64,000 nt of DNA from Butyrivibrio sp. VCD2006 (GTDB lineage Bacteria > Bacillota > Clostridia > Lachnospirales > Lachnospiraceae), in contig NZ_AUIX01000015.1 of the NCBI RefSeq assembly GCF_000423925.1, positions 62,001 to 126,000 on the forward strand, given 5' to 3'. A program made the position numbers and the translations under genes. The notes beneath the pieces were generated by a model that had not been told where the DNA came from, did not search any database, and saw only the letters and a list, made by a program, of their open reading frames with translations. Positions 16,802 to 25,657 of the stretch are shown in pieces. How positions within the stretch are numbered: the stretch's first letter is position 1; each line of letters starts with the position of its first letter.

Positions 16802-18142
16802 ATGTCTGATCAGGATAAGGCTAAGAAACAGATACTTGAACTGGTAGCTGAATATGCTAGGGAATATCACAACAGATCTAAGGATTTCCATGAGGGAGAC
16901 AGAATCCCTTATGCATCCCGCGTCTATGACGATAAGGAGATGGTGAATCTTGTTGACGCTGCACTTGAGTTCTGGCTTACTTCCGGGAGGTTTACCGATG
17001 AGTTTGAAAAGAAGCTTTCTGAATATCTCAGAGTAAAATTCTGCTCACTTGTTAATTCGGGATCTTCAGCAAATCTTCTGGCATTTATGGCTCTAACTTC
17101 ACCTCTCCTTGGGGAGAGAAGAGTTAGCAGAGGAGATGAGGTAATAACTGTTGCTGCGGGATTTCCCACTACAATAGCACCTATTATTCAATATGGTGCG
17201 GTTCCTGTTTTTGTGGATGTTACGATTCCTGAATACAATATTGATGTCACAATGCTTGAAGAAGCATTGTCCGATAAGACTAAGGCTGTGATGATAGCGC
17301 ATACTCTCGGTAATCCGTTTGATATTGCTTCGGTAAAAGCTTTTTGTAAAAAGCACGATCTATGGCTTGTAGAGGATAATTGCGATGCTCTCGGAAGCAG
17401 ATATGAGATAGACGGGGAAATGAAATTTACCGGAACTATCGGCGACGTAGGGACATCAAGCTTTTATCCGCCTCATCATATGACAATGGGTGAGGGTGGT
17501 GCGGTATACACTGACAATCCGCTGCTTCACAAGATAGTAAGATCGCTCAGGGACTGGGGGAGAGATTGTGTCTGCCCTTCAGGACGAGACAATATGTGTG
17601 GTCATAGGTTTGACGGACAGTACGGTGAATTACCGCAGGGATATGATCACAAATATGTGTATTCTCATTTTGGATACAATTTGAAAGCCACTGATCTTCA
17701 GGCATCTATTGGATGTGCACAGCTTGATAAGTTTCCCGGGTTTGTGGAAAAGAGAAAACACAATTTTGAGTTTTTGAAAAACTTGCTGATCGAGGGCAGT
17801 GCAGAGGATAAGCTGATTTTGCCTGTGCCCACGGATAACTCTGATCCCAGCTGGTTTGGTTTCTTGATGACCTGTAAGGAGAACGTAAACAGGACAGAAG
17901 TCGTAAGATATGTTGAGAACTGCGGAGTTCAGACCAGGATGCTTTTTGCGGGTAATATTATTAAGCACCCCTGTTTTGATGAGCTAAGGGCATCGGGAGA
18001 TGGGTACAGAGTTGTGGGTTCTCTTGAAAATACTGATAAAATCATGCTCGACAGCTTTTGGGTAGGACTTTATCCCGGCATGACAGATGAGAAACTTTCG
18101 TACATGGCAAAGGTGATTTTACAGGCAGTAAGCGCTGGCTAA
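16802..18142 (+). CDS. rfbH: CDP-6-deoxy-4-keto-glucose 3-dehydrase (RfbH/E1, PMP and Fe-S dependent)
   Basis: A 446-residue aminotransferase-fold enzyme. The usual PLP lysine is replaced by His225 in SFYPPHHMTMGEGG, the hallmark of this family. The Fe-S ligands are Cys194, Cys256, Cys258 and Cys266, spaced C-X61-C-X1-C-X7-C; the Yersinia E1 enzyme has X57 in the first gap, and the extra residues fall in YEIDGEMK. It removes the C3 hydroxyl of CDP-4-keto-6-deoxyglucose and needs an electron-donating reductase (RfbI/E3), which is not in this window. Bases 17101-17141 inside the gene resemble the 48-bp repeat element, although the protein reads through normally. Confidence 0.95.
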   Translation: MSDQDKAKKQILELVAEYAREYHNRSKDFHEGDRIPYASRVYDDKEMVNLVDAALEFWLTSGRFTDEFEKKLSEYLRVKFCSLVNSGSSANLLAFMALTSPLLGERRVSRGDEVITVAAGFPTTIAPIIQYGAVPVFVDVTIPEYNIDVTMLEEALSDKTKAVMIAHTLGNPFDIASVKAFCKKHDLWLVEDNCDALGSRYEIDGEMKFTGTIGDVGTSSFYPPHHMTMGEGGAVYTDNPLLHKIVRSLRDWGRDCVCPSGRDNMCGHRFDGQYGELPQGYDHKYVYSHFGYNLKATDLQASIGCAQLDKFPGFVEKRKHNFEFLKNLLIEGSAEDKLILPVPTDNSDPSWFGFLMTCKENVNRTEVVRYVENCGVQTRMLFAGNIIKHPCFDELRASGDGYRVVGSLENTDKIMLDSFWVGLYPGMTDEKLSYMAKVILQAVSAG

Positions 18143-18181
18143 TGTGTTGGGGACTGATGGATCAGACCTCAGGGTGAGATT

Positions 18182-19258
18182 ATGGATTTGAAAAATAAGG
18201 AAGTTTTTAAGGAGTTCTATTCCGGAAAAAAGGTGTTTGTTACAGGACACACGGGCTTTAAGGGGAGCTGGCTGTGCGCTGTTTTGCGATATCTTGGCGC
18301 CGATGTGTTTGGATATTCTCTTGAGCCATCAGGTGATCCTAGTCTTTATGAAATACTTGGAATAGATGACGAGGTAAAAAGTACTATAGGTGACGTTCGT
18401 GATTTTGACAGGCTTAGTAATGCCTTTAGAGAGGCGTCGCCGGAGGTTGTTTTTCATCTTGCTGCCCAGCCGATAGTTCGCGAGTCCTACAAGGAACCTC
18501 GCTATACCTATGAGACAAATGTAATGGGTACAGTGAATATATTGGAATGCATAAGACTTTATTCGGAAAAGGTGAGCTTTTTGAATGTAACTACTGATAA
18601 GGTCTATGAAAACACGGATATCATGGATCACGCATTTAGTGAGGATGAGAAGCTCGATGGGTATGATCCCTACTCGAATTCCAAGAGCTGCTCTGAATTG
18701 GTTACGCATTCATATAAGAAATCATTTTTTGCAGATAAAACAGATATAAAGATATCGACTGCCAGAGCGGGAAATGTAATTGGAGGCGGTGATTTTGCGG
18801 TAGACAGGATTATTCCTGACTGTGTGAGAGCGGTAATAAACGGAGATAGTATAGGGGTGAGGAATCCTTTTTCGACAAGGCCTTATCAGCATGTGTTGGA
18901 ACCGATTTTCGTATATCTTATGATCGCAATGGAGCAGGATAATAAGCCGCAGCTATCGGGATATTATAATGTGGGACCTGACCTTGACTGCTGCGTGACC
19001 ACGGGTGAGCTTGCGGATATGTTTGTAAAAAGCTGGGGTAACGGTGCATCCTGGAAGGATTTATCAGAGGAGAATGCACCGCATGAAGCGGCATTCCTGA
19101 GGCTTGATTCATCAAAGCTTAAGAGGACATTTGGCTGGGAAGCGAAGTGGAATATTACACAGGCAGTTGATGCGACAGCCGGTTGGTATAAGGCGTGGAA
19201 TTTAGGGGAAAATATGAGGGAATTTACGGATTCTCAGATAAATTCATTTTGTGACTAG
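18182..19258 (+). CDS. rfbG: CDP-glucose 4,6-dehydratase
   Basis: A 358-residue extended SDR enzyme with the NAD-binding VTGHTGFKGSWLC motif, PYSNSK (catalytic Tyr and Lys) and RAGNVIGGGDFAVDRIIPD, diagnostic of CDP-glucose 4,6-dehydratases. It converts CDP-glucose to CDP-4-keto-6-deoxyglucose, the substrate of RfbH. Here the order is F-H-G rather than the frequent F-G-H. AGGGTGAGAT precedes the ATG. No later-acting gene (abequose, paratose, ascarylose or branched-chain synthase) is in the window, so the final sugar is unknown. Confidence 0.95.
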   Translation: MDLKNKEVFKEFYSGKKVFVTGHTGFKGSWLCAVLRYLGADVFGYSLEPSGDPSLYEILGIDDEVKSTIGDVRDFDRLSNAFREASPEVVFHLAAQPIVRESYKEPRYTYETNVMGTVNILECIRLYSEKVSFLNVTTDKVYENTDIMDHAFSEDEKLDGYDPYSNSKSCSELVTHSYKKSFFADKTDIKISTARAGNVIGGGDFAVDRIIPDCVRAVINGDSIGVRNPFSTRPYQHVLEPIFVYLMIAMEQDNKPQLSGYYNVGPDLDCCVTTGELADMFVKSWGNGASWKDLSEENAPHEAAFLRLDSSKLKRTFGWEAKWNITQAVDATAGWYKAWNLGENMREFTDSQINSFCD

Positions 19259-19352
19259 CATTATAGTAAGTGGCAATAAGTTTTGATTCATTCTACAGAA
19301 CTTTATACGTGGTAAGGGAACTGAAACATGTGTTTTTACGGGGGAATGTGAT

Positions 19353-19997
19353 ATGGAAAACATCGTTATGTTAGGTGGTGGCGGACATTGTAAATCGGTC
19401 ATTGATGCTGCGCTAAGGTCGAAGAAATTTGGGAAAATTTATATAACAGATGTAAATTTAAAACCCGGGGATAATATCTTTGGATGTGAGGTTGCCGGCA
19501 CGGATGATGTTCTTCCAAAACTACTTGCGGATGGAGTGAAGAATGCCTTTATCACTGTTGGCTTTGTAAAGCCCAGTGGCCTTCGGAGTAAGCTCTTTTT
19601 TATGGCGAAGGATATCGGGTTCTCTTTCCCGAATATTATTGATCCGTCTGCTGTGGTATCCGAACATGCAACCCTTGGCACAGGCATTTTTGTAGGGAAA
19701 AATGCTGTGATAAACGCGGGAGCAAGAATTGGCGATAACGTGATAATTAACACAGGTGCAATCGTGGATCACGATTCGGTTGTGGGGGATTTTGCTCACA
19801 TTGCAGTCGGTACCAAGGTCTGCGGCGAAGCAAAGATTGGTGCAAACGCACTTATTGGCGCAGGAGCAACGGTTCTTCAGGGTGTCAAAATCGGAAATGA
19901 TGCAATAATTGGTGCAGGGTCAGTAGCGCTAAAGGATATAGGGGCATCCTGTACAGCGGTTGGGGCACCGGCAAGGATACTGAGGCGCTGGAATTGA
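19353..19997 (+). CDS. neuD: NeuD/PglD-family sugar O- or N-acetyltransferase
   Basis: A 214-residue protein. The N-terminal part has a Rossmann-like PglB-N domain (VMLGGGGHCKSVIDA), and from about residue 105 there are left-handed beta-helix hexapeptide repeats (GTGIFVGKNAVINAGARIGD and on). The predicted catalytic His lies in NTGAIVDHDSVVGD. Family members acetylate nonulosonic acids or their precursors with acetyl-CoA. It directly precedes neuB, neuC and neuA, so acetylation of the nonulosonate or of an amino-sugar intermediate is likely. The length is normal for the family. Confidence 0.88.
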   Translation: MENIVMLGGGGHCKSVIDAALRSKKFGKIYITDVNLKPGDNIFGCEVAGTDDVLPKLLADGVKNAFITVGFVKPSGLRSKLFFMAKDIGFSFPNIIDPSAVVSEHATLGTGIFVGKNAVINAGARIGDNVIINTGAIVDHDSVVGDFAHIAVGTKVCGEAKIGANALIGAGATVLQGVKIGNDAIIGAGSVALKDIGASCTAVGAPARILRRWN

Positions 19998-20097
19998 ATG
20001 TGTGGTGCGGAAGGTCCTGGTTGTGGATAGTGTAATTAACGATTACTAATAGCAATTTCAGGTTGCATGCGAATAAGCAATTTTATTGAGGGTGCCT

Positions 20098-21102
20098 ATG
20101 TCTGAGAGAATTCTTATAATAGCTGAAGCCGGTGTTAATCATAATGGTTCATTGGAGCTGGCGAAGAAATTGGTAGATACTGCGAAGGAATGCGGTGCTG
20201 ACATTGTAAAGTTCCAGACTGCAAAGCTTTCAAGCCTTGTTTCAAAGAGCGCACCAATGGCTGAGTATCAGAAAGCTAATACCGGAAAGGAAGAATCGCA
20301 GAAGGATATGCTGTCAAAGCTCCTTCTTCCTTTTGATGATTACAAGGTTCTCGCTGATTATTGCAAAACAGTCGGAATACGCTTTTTATCTACTCCCTTT
20401 GATGTTGATAGTATCGAATTTCTTGATCCGCTTCTTGATATCTGGAAGGTTCCTTCCGGTGAAATCACAAACTATCCTTACCTTGTGAAAATTGCAAAGA
20501 CCAAAAAGGATATCATATTATCCACTGGAATGTGCATAATGAGCGAGGTTGAAGATGCGGTGAAGGTGCTCCGCGACAATGGATGCGGGAAGATAACAAT
20601 TCTTCACTGTACAACAAATTACCCAACACCCATGGAGGATGTGAACCTCAGGGCAATGCTTTCCCTTAAGGAGAGGTTTGGGTTTGATGTCGGGTACTCC
20701 GATCATACAAGAGGTATTGAAGTGCCAATCGCGGCAGCAGCTTTAGGCGCAACTGTCCTTGAAAAGCACTTTACTTTGGATAGAAATATGGAGGGGCCTG
20801 ATCATAAGGCAAGTCTTGAACCTTCCGAGCTGAGGGATATGGTCGCAGCTGTCAGGAATATAGAAATAGCCCTGGGGGATGGAATTAAGGAGCCGACAGA
20901 AGCCGAGCTTAAGAACCGCCTTGTGGCCAGAAAGAGCATAATCGCTGCAAGAAAGATAAAGAAGGGTGAGATTTTTACAGAAGAGAACCTCACGACCAAG
21001 AGACCCGGAAGCGGGATATCTCCTATGAAATGGAATGAGATTATAGGGATGAAGGCGGCCAGAGATTATGACGAGGATGAGATGATTGATGGCTTTAAAT
21101 GA
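20098..21102 (+). CDS. neuB: N-acetylneuraminate/legionaminate synthase (NeuB family)
   Basis: A 334-residue enzyme. Residues about 1-260 form the TIM-barrel domain with AEAGVNHNGS, VKFQT, STPFD and YSDHTRGIEV. Residues about 275-334 form the SAF (antifreeze-like) domain, RKSIIAARKIKKGE. It condenses phosphoenolpyruvate with ManNAc or a 6-deoxy diamino analogue to a nine-carbon keto acid. ATG 20098 follows GAGGGTG; the in-frame TTG at 20086 is unlikely. Sialic, legionaminic and related acids cannot be told apart from this sequence alone. Confidence 0.93.
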   Translation: MSERILIIAEAGVNHNGSLELAKKLVDTAKECGADIVKFQTAKLSSLVSKSAPMAEYQKANTGKEESQKDMLSKLLLPFDDYKVLADYCKTVGIRFLSTPFDVDSIEFLDPLLDIWKVPSGEITNYPYLVKIAKTKKDIILSTGMCIMSEVEDAVKVLRDNGCGKITILHCTTNYPTPMEDVNLRAMLSLKERFGFDVGYSDHTRGIEVPIAAAALGATVLEKHFTLDRNMEGPDHKASLEPSELRDMVAAVRNIEIALGDGIKEPTEAELKNRLVARKSIIAARKIKKGEIFTEENLTTKRPGSGISPMKWNEIIGMKAARDYDEDEMIDGFK

Positions 21103-21224
21103 TTTTTTTGCGGAATGAGATAATTGACGCCTATGAATGATTTTCCGGGCGGAATGAGATATTGCAGTGCCAATCTATGAAATTGCTGCAAGACGGAGAG
21201 TACTATAGGGAGAATCGGCATTTC

Positions 21225-22481
21225 ATGAAAAAAGTTGCTATCATTACTTCCACGAGAGCTGAATACGGACTCCTAGAGCCTCTTATCAAGAGGCTTCTTG
21301 ATGATGGAAAAGTGTGCCCGAAGGTTGTTGTTACAGGCGCGCATCTCCTTGAGGAATTTGGAATGACCGGTCGCGAGATCGAGGAAGATGCTAAGCAGTT
21401 TGGCTTTGAAATAGATGAAAAGATAGATATACATATGGCAGGAGATAAGCCTGTAGATATTTCGAGAATAATGGGGAATGCACTGATACTATTTGGTGAG
21501 TATTTTGACAGGAAAAAACCGGATGCCATTGTTGTTCTTGGAGACCGGTATGAGATGCTTGCGGTTTGCAGTGCGGCCCTGAATGCACGCATTCCGATAA
21601 TACATATTCACGGAGGCGAGACTACAGAGGGTGCGATAGATGAGGCTGTCAGGCATTCCATAACAAAGATGAGCTGCCTGCATTTTACATCCACCGAAGC
21701 GTACAGAAAGCGTGTAATTCAGCTGGGTGAAAATCCTGAAACAGTATTTAACTGTGGCGCTCTTGGAGTTGAAAATGCTCTGAATGTAGAGCTTATGAAC
21801 AGGGCGGAACTACAGGAGAGCCTGAATGCGAAGCTTATGACCTGTGAGAAGCTTGATGAAAATCTTATCGTGAAGCAGACAGGTATAGAGAATAAAAATA
21901 ATCGACAAATTGATCTGGAAAACAGATATGCAGTAGGAACCTTCCATCCTGTAACTCTTGAGGATAATAGTGCACGGAAACAGGTTGAGGAGCTAATAGC
22001 TGTGATAAAAAAGCACCATGATATTACATGGATTTTTACTAAAGCCGGGGCAGACGCAGGAGGTAGGGAGGTAAATAAACTCTTAGTTGATTTTGCTAAG
22101 GAGAATGATAATTTCTATCTCTTTGATTCACTTGGAATGCGCAGATATTTAAGCGCAGTAAAAGGTGCACTTTTTGTTATAGGAAACTCTTCAAGCGGGC
22201 TTATTGAAGTGCCTTCTTTCCATGTACCCACCATAAACATAGGTGCCAGGCAGAAGGGCAGAATAGCTGGAGCGTCTGTAATTAATTGCGAGCCTGAAAG
22301 GGAGAGTATAGATGCAGCTATTACAAAAGCTCTTAGCAATGATTTCAAGGCTATGATAGCGGAAGCTGAAAATCCATATGAGAAGTCCGGAACATCCAAG
22401 ATGATTGCAGATACTATAGAGGATTTTTTGCTTAATAATAAGTTGAATATAATGAAGAGTTTTTATGATATAAGTTTTTAA
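21225..22481 (+). CDS. neuC: Hydrolysing UDP-N-acetylglucosamine 2-epimerase (NeuC/LegG family) with an insertion
   Basis: A 418-residue GT-B-fold hydrolysing 2-epimerase with ITSTRAEYGLLEPL, VLGDRYE, HIHGGETTEGAIDE, TFHPVTLED and IGNSSSGLIEVPS. It yields ManNAc (or a diamino analogue) and UDP for NeuB. ATG 21225 is chosen because MKKVAIITSTRAE is the standard N-terminus and AGGGAGAA lies upstream. Compared with the usual about 380 residues it has roughly 30 extra, Asn/Glu/Lys-rich residues near positions 205-234, just before TFHPVTLE, at the domain hinge. The frame is intact, so this appears to be a tolerated insertion. Confidence 0.9.
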   Translation: MKKVAIITSTRAEYGLLEPLIKRLLDDGKVCPKVVVTGAHLLEEFGMTGREIEEDAKQFGFEIDEKIDIHMAGDKPVDISRIMGNALILFGEYFDRKKPDAIVVLGDRYEMLAVCSAALNARIPIIHIHGGETTEGAIDEAVRHSITKMSCLHFTSTEAYRKRVIQLGENPETVFNCGALGVENALNVELMNRAELQESLNAKLMTCEKLDENLIVKQTGIENKNNRQIDLENRYAVGTFHPVTLEDNSARKQVEELIAVIKKHHDITWIFTKAGADAGGREVNKLLVDFAKENDNFYLFDSLGMRRYLSAVKGALFVIGNSSSGLIEVPSFHVPTINIGARQKGRIAGASVINCEPERESIDAAITKALSNDFKAMIAEAENPYEKSGTSKMIADTIEDFLLNNKLNIMKSFYDISF

Positions 22482-22563
22482 ATATTTAAAAGAAATTATG
22501 ATCGTGATTTGGTGCGATTATAACAGTATGGCCTGCTTTTTTGGCTGATTAGAAGGAATGCTT

Positions 22564-23256
22564 ATGAAGAATCTTGCAATTATCCCTGCCCGGAGTGGCT
22601 CGAAGGGACTCGCTGACAAGAACATAAGGCTGCTTAGAGGAAAGCCTCTTATTGGGTATACCATTGAGGCTGCAATTGATGCAGGCGTTTTTGATACCGT
22701 TATGGTTTCGACGGACTCTGAAAAATATGCTGAAATAGCTAGGGAGCTTGGCGCTGATGTACCTTTTTTAAGAAGTGAGAAGACAGCGTCTGATACAGCC
22801 AGTTCCTGGGATGCGGTTTTGGAAGTCATTGATGGATATAAAGAGATGGGAACGGAATTTGACACCTTCTGCCTTCTGCAGCCTACATCACCGTTAAGAT
22901 CAGCTGAAGATATCAAAGGTGCTTACGATCTTTTTAATGAAAAAAAGGCAAAGTTCATCGTTTCAGTCTGTGAGATGGAGCACCCGCTTTCCTGGTGCGG
23001 GGGGCTTCCTGAGGATTTGAGCTTGAGCGGATTTGTGGAGCGCGCCGGTGCAAAACAGAGGCAAAAGGTAAAGAAGTCATATCGTCTGAATGGTGCAATT
23101 TATATAGCGGATATAAACGAATTCGCAGAGGACCACTTTTTTTACAGAGATGGCTGTTATGCGTACATTATGGATAATCGTTCCAGTGTGGATATTGATA
23201 ATCTTGAAGATTTTGAATATGCGGAGTTTTTGTTAGCACGCAGGTTGGGGAACTAA
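22564..23256 (+). CDS. neuA: CMP-nonulosonate cytidylyltransferase (NeuA family)
   Basis: A 230-residue cytidylyltransferase with IPARSGSKGLADKNIRLL (nucleotide-binding loop), LLQPTSPLR and DIDNLEDFEYAE near the end. It activates sialic, legionaminic or a related acid as the CMP-sugar for glycosyltransferases. AGAAGGA precedes the ATG pair; 22564 gives the typical MKNLAIIPAR start. It is the last gene of the sugar operon. No nonulosonate transferase or Maf-type gene follows within the window, so the transferase may be one of the upstream glycosyltransferases or lie elsewhere. Confidence 0.92.
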   Translation: MKNLAIIPARSGSKGLADKNIRLLRGKPLIGYTIEAAIDAGVFDTVMVSTDSEKYAEIARELGADVPFLRSEKTASDTASSWDAVLEVIDGYKEMGTEFDTFCLLQPTSPLRSAEDIKGAYDLFNEKKAKFIVSVCEMEHPLSWCGGLPEDLSLSGFVERAGAKQRQKVKKSYRLNGAIYIADINEFAEDHFFYRDGCYAYIMDNRSSVDIDNLEDFEYAEFLLARRLGN

Positions 23257-23331
23257 AAGGGCTGTGGGTATTACAGAGCATATATCAACAAATTTGTCGC
23301 ATTGGCAATAATAAAAGGTGATGTATGGTAC

Positions 23332-23357
23332 CTTGTACAATAATTTTATGATACAAT
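23332..23357 (+). promoter_or_regulatory. Inverted repeat and -10-like box before the BTAD regulator
   Basis: An inverted repeat (TTGTAC...TACAAT, about 13 bases apart) lies about 60 bp before the regulator start and its right half forms a TACAAT -10-like box. It could be an operator overlapping a promoter. Confidence 0.3.
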
Positions 23358-23417
23358 GTGTTTCGGGGGCATTGTAAAAACAGTCATTTTGGGTATGGGA
23401 GTAGAGTAGAAAAGGTC

Positions 23418-24647
23418 ATGAAAAAAACAAAATTATATGTCAAAACATTAGGTGGGTTCGGAATTGAATGTAATGGTAAGGAGATAACTCTTGGAAGAAA
23501 CCGTGCATCAAAGTATATTCAGCTTGTTGCAAGGGTTTTTTCAGCCGGTGGTGACGGTGTAAAGAAAGAGGATCTTCAGGATGATATATATTCAGAGGAT
23601 TTAAACGTAAAGAGCAATCTGAATAACAGTATGAACAATCTTATTTATCAGTTCAGGAAGGTGGCTGAAAAGGCCGGCATTCCAGGTGGTAATGTGTTTG
23701 TTTTTGCTGATGGTGTCTACAAGGCTGATCCCGGAGTAGACGCTATGGCTGATAATGTGGAGTTTACATCTTTTATAAACAGTGCCAGAAATGCTTCAAA
23801 AGAGGCTGATAAGGCAAAGAATTATCAGAAGGCATTTGATATTTATAAAGGTAATTTCCTTCCGGAGCTCAATGAGCTTTACTGGATATCTAAGAAGAGC
23901 GAAGATTTAAGAACTCTTTATGAGGAGTGCGTGGATTTTCTTGCTGAATATTACATGAACTCTGAGAACTATGAAGCTATGGCCAAGGTCTTTCACAGTG
24001 CATCTGAGATTGATCCTGACTGCGAGTGGCAGGTAGGCGAGATCGATTCATACAGGATGATGAAGGATTATAAGAAGGCATATGCTCTTTATGAAGAGAT
24101 GATAAGATATTATGCCGAGGAGCTTGGTGTTGCACCGACTGAGAATATGCAGCGCTGCTACCAGGAGCTCCAGGATGCCGCTTTTTCCGGAGACCAGAGT
24201 GCGCAGGATGAGAATAATGAAAATAGCTTAAAGAACGGCCTTGTTGAAGAGGAAGAGGGCGGTCCTTATGAGTGTCTTTATCCCGAGATGAGTGCTTCAT
24301 ATCATATTCTCAGCAGAAATATGGAGAGACATGGTCTTACTGTTTATCTGCTTCTTCTTACAATTGCTGATTACGAAGGAAAAGAGATTAAGCAGGAAGA
24401 AAAAGCTGAGAGACGAATGGAGTCTCTTAGAGATGCAATAAATGAGACTTTGAGAAACGGTGATGCGTTCTGTAGATATTCCAGAACTCAGTATCTTGTT
24501 CTTCTCACAGGAACTGGTGTTGAGGAATGTATGCTTGTGCACAGAAGACTTCAGGACAGACTTAAAGTGCTCGCAGGTCCCAGAGCAACGCTCAATTATC
24601 GCATAATTTCTTATGCTGATATGACCGCTGAAAATGATAATGAGTAA
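23418..24647 (+). CDS. BTAD/SARP-like transcriptional regulator with a degenerate GGDEF-like tail
   Basis: A 409-residue protein. Residues about 1-90 resemble a winged-helix DNA-binding domain (LYVKTLGGFGIECNGKEITL, then NNSMNNLIYQFRK). Residues about 110-260 form a bacterial transcriptional activator (BTAD) TPR-like domain (EELGVAPTENMQRCYQEL). The last about 120 residues resemble a GGDEF fold: MESLRDAINETLRNGDAF followed by CRYSRTQYLVLLTG, where a true enzyme would have R.GGDEF, so no cyclase activity is expected. This last assignment is my reading of the pattern. ATG 23418 with AAAGG two bases upstream is chosen. It may regulate the adjacent glycan or alarmone genes. Confidence 0.75.
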   Translation: MKKTKLYVKTLGGFGIECNGKEITLGRNRASKYIQLVARVFSAGGDGVKKEDLQDDIYSEDLNVKSNLNNSMNNLIYQFRKVAEKAGIPGGNVFVFADGVYKADPGVDAMADNVEFTSFINSARNASKEADKAKNYQKAFDIYKGNFLPELNELYWISKKSEDLRTLYEECVDFLAEYYMNSENYEAMAKVFHSASEIDPDCEWQVGEIDSYRMMKDYKKAYALYEEMIRYYAEELGVAPTENMQRCYQELQDAAFSGDQSAQDENNENSLKNGLVEEEEGGPYECLYPEMSASYHILSRNMERHGLTVYLLLLTIADYEGKEIKQEEKAERRMESLRDAINETLRNGDAFCRYSRTQYLVLLTGTGVEECMLVHRRLQDRLKVLAGPRATLNYRIISYADMTAENDNE

Positions 24648-24748
24648 CTTGTGAAAGTTATTTTCGATTTTTTTATAATTTGGTGATGTTTTACCCGTAA
24701 CATTATAAAAGCTTTAGAATTAGTTTATAAATAGATAAATCTAAGTGA

Positions 24749-24754
24749 TATAAT
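24749..24754 (+). promoter_or_regulatory. Candidate -10 box of the alarmone synthetase gene
   Basis: TATAAT lies 41 bases before the chosen start, in an AT-rich gap; the -35 is poor. It suggests the synthetase has its own promoter. Confidence 0.4.
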
Positions 24755-24795
24755 TGTAATGGAGGGGGCATATATTGTAGTTTGGAGGAATGCCC

Positions 24796-25653
24796 ATGGC
24801 TATTGGAAACCTTGACTTGACTTCACTTGACCGAACACTTATGACCAATGAGCAGAAGTCATTGTTGAACGTTAGCAATGTATCACAGAAGGAAATAGAG
24901 CAGCTGCTTATCATGAGAGGGCAGGTGCAGGAATTCCAGATGATGATGATGAAGTATGATTGCGCATTATCTGAAGTTAGAACCAAACTTGAAGTACTCA
25001 ATAAGGAACTTTCCCTTAAGAATAACCGCAATCCTTTTGAAAGTATAAAGAGCAGAATCAAGACACCTGTAAGTATATATGAAAAGCTTACTCGCAAAGG
25101 TGTTCCGTTTTCCATAGAAAATATCGAGAGTAATATTTCAGATATCGCCGGCTGCCGTGCTATCTGTTCCTTTGTTGATGATATTTATATGGTTGCTAAT
25201 TGTCTGAAAAAGCAGGATGATGTAAATGTTCTGGTTGAGAAGGACTATATTGCAACACCTAAGGATAGCGGATATCGTAGTCTTCACCTTATAATTGAGA
25301 CACCAATATTCCTGACAGATGTAAAAGAGTACATGAAGGTTGAGGTGCAGTTCAGGACAATAGCGATGGATTTCTGGGCAAGTCTTGAGCATAAGATGAA
25401 GTACAAGAAGGATATTGAGAATGCTGAGCTTATTTCCGAAGATCTTAAGTTCAGCGCAGACCTTATAAATCAGCTCGATAGAAGAATGCAGCAGATCCGT
25501 GAAAGGATAGATGCCGGGGATGGAAAGCCATATGGCATGACTCCCACCGAGGAGGAAGAGAGAGCTGACTGCGAGACTATGGAGATAATCCGCAGAGAGA
25601 TACAGGCTGAGCAGAGTGCAGCTAATGCTCGTCGCAAGAAAAAGGCACAGTAA
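24796..25653 (+). CDS. Small alarmone synthetase, RelA/SpoT-type (p)ppGpp synthetase domain only
   Basis: A 285-residue protein with a RelA/SpoT synthetase domain at about residues 70-215: IKSRIKTPVSIYEKL, ISDIAGCRAICSF, PKDSGYRSLHLIIE and the acidic EVQFRTIAMDFWASLEHK. It lacks the HD hydrolase, TGS and ACT domains of long Rel enzymes, so it should make (p)ppGpp but not degrade it, like RelP/RelQ of other Firmicutes. It is somewhat longer than RelQ (about 210 residues), with extra helical N- and C-terminal ends. GGAGG 7 bases before ATG 24796 decides the start. It ends in a lysine-rich tail. Confidence 0.9.
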   Translation: MAIGNLDLTSLDRTLMTNEQKSLLNVSNVSQKEIEQLLIMRGQVQEFQMMMMKYDCALSEVRTKLEVLNKELSLKNNRNPFESIKSRIKTPVSIYEKLTRKGVPFSIENIESNISDIAGCRAICSFVDDIYMVANCLKKQDDVNVLVEKDYIATPKDSGYRSLHLIIETPIFLTDVKEYMKVEVQFRTIAMDFWASLEHKMKYKKDIENAELISEDLKFSADLINQLDRRMQQIRERIDAGDGKPYGMTPTEEEERADCETMEIIRREIQAEQSAANARRKKKAQ

Positions 25654-25657
25654 CTAC

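Noticed and set aside
20098..23256. Firm assignment of the neu genes to sialic acid
   Set aside because: NeuB, NeuC and NeuA families also serve legionaminic and related acids; the sequence alone does not decide.
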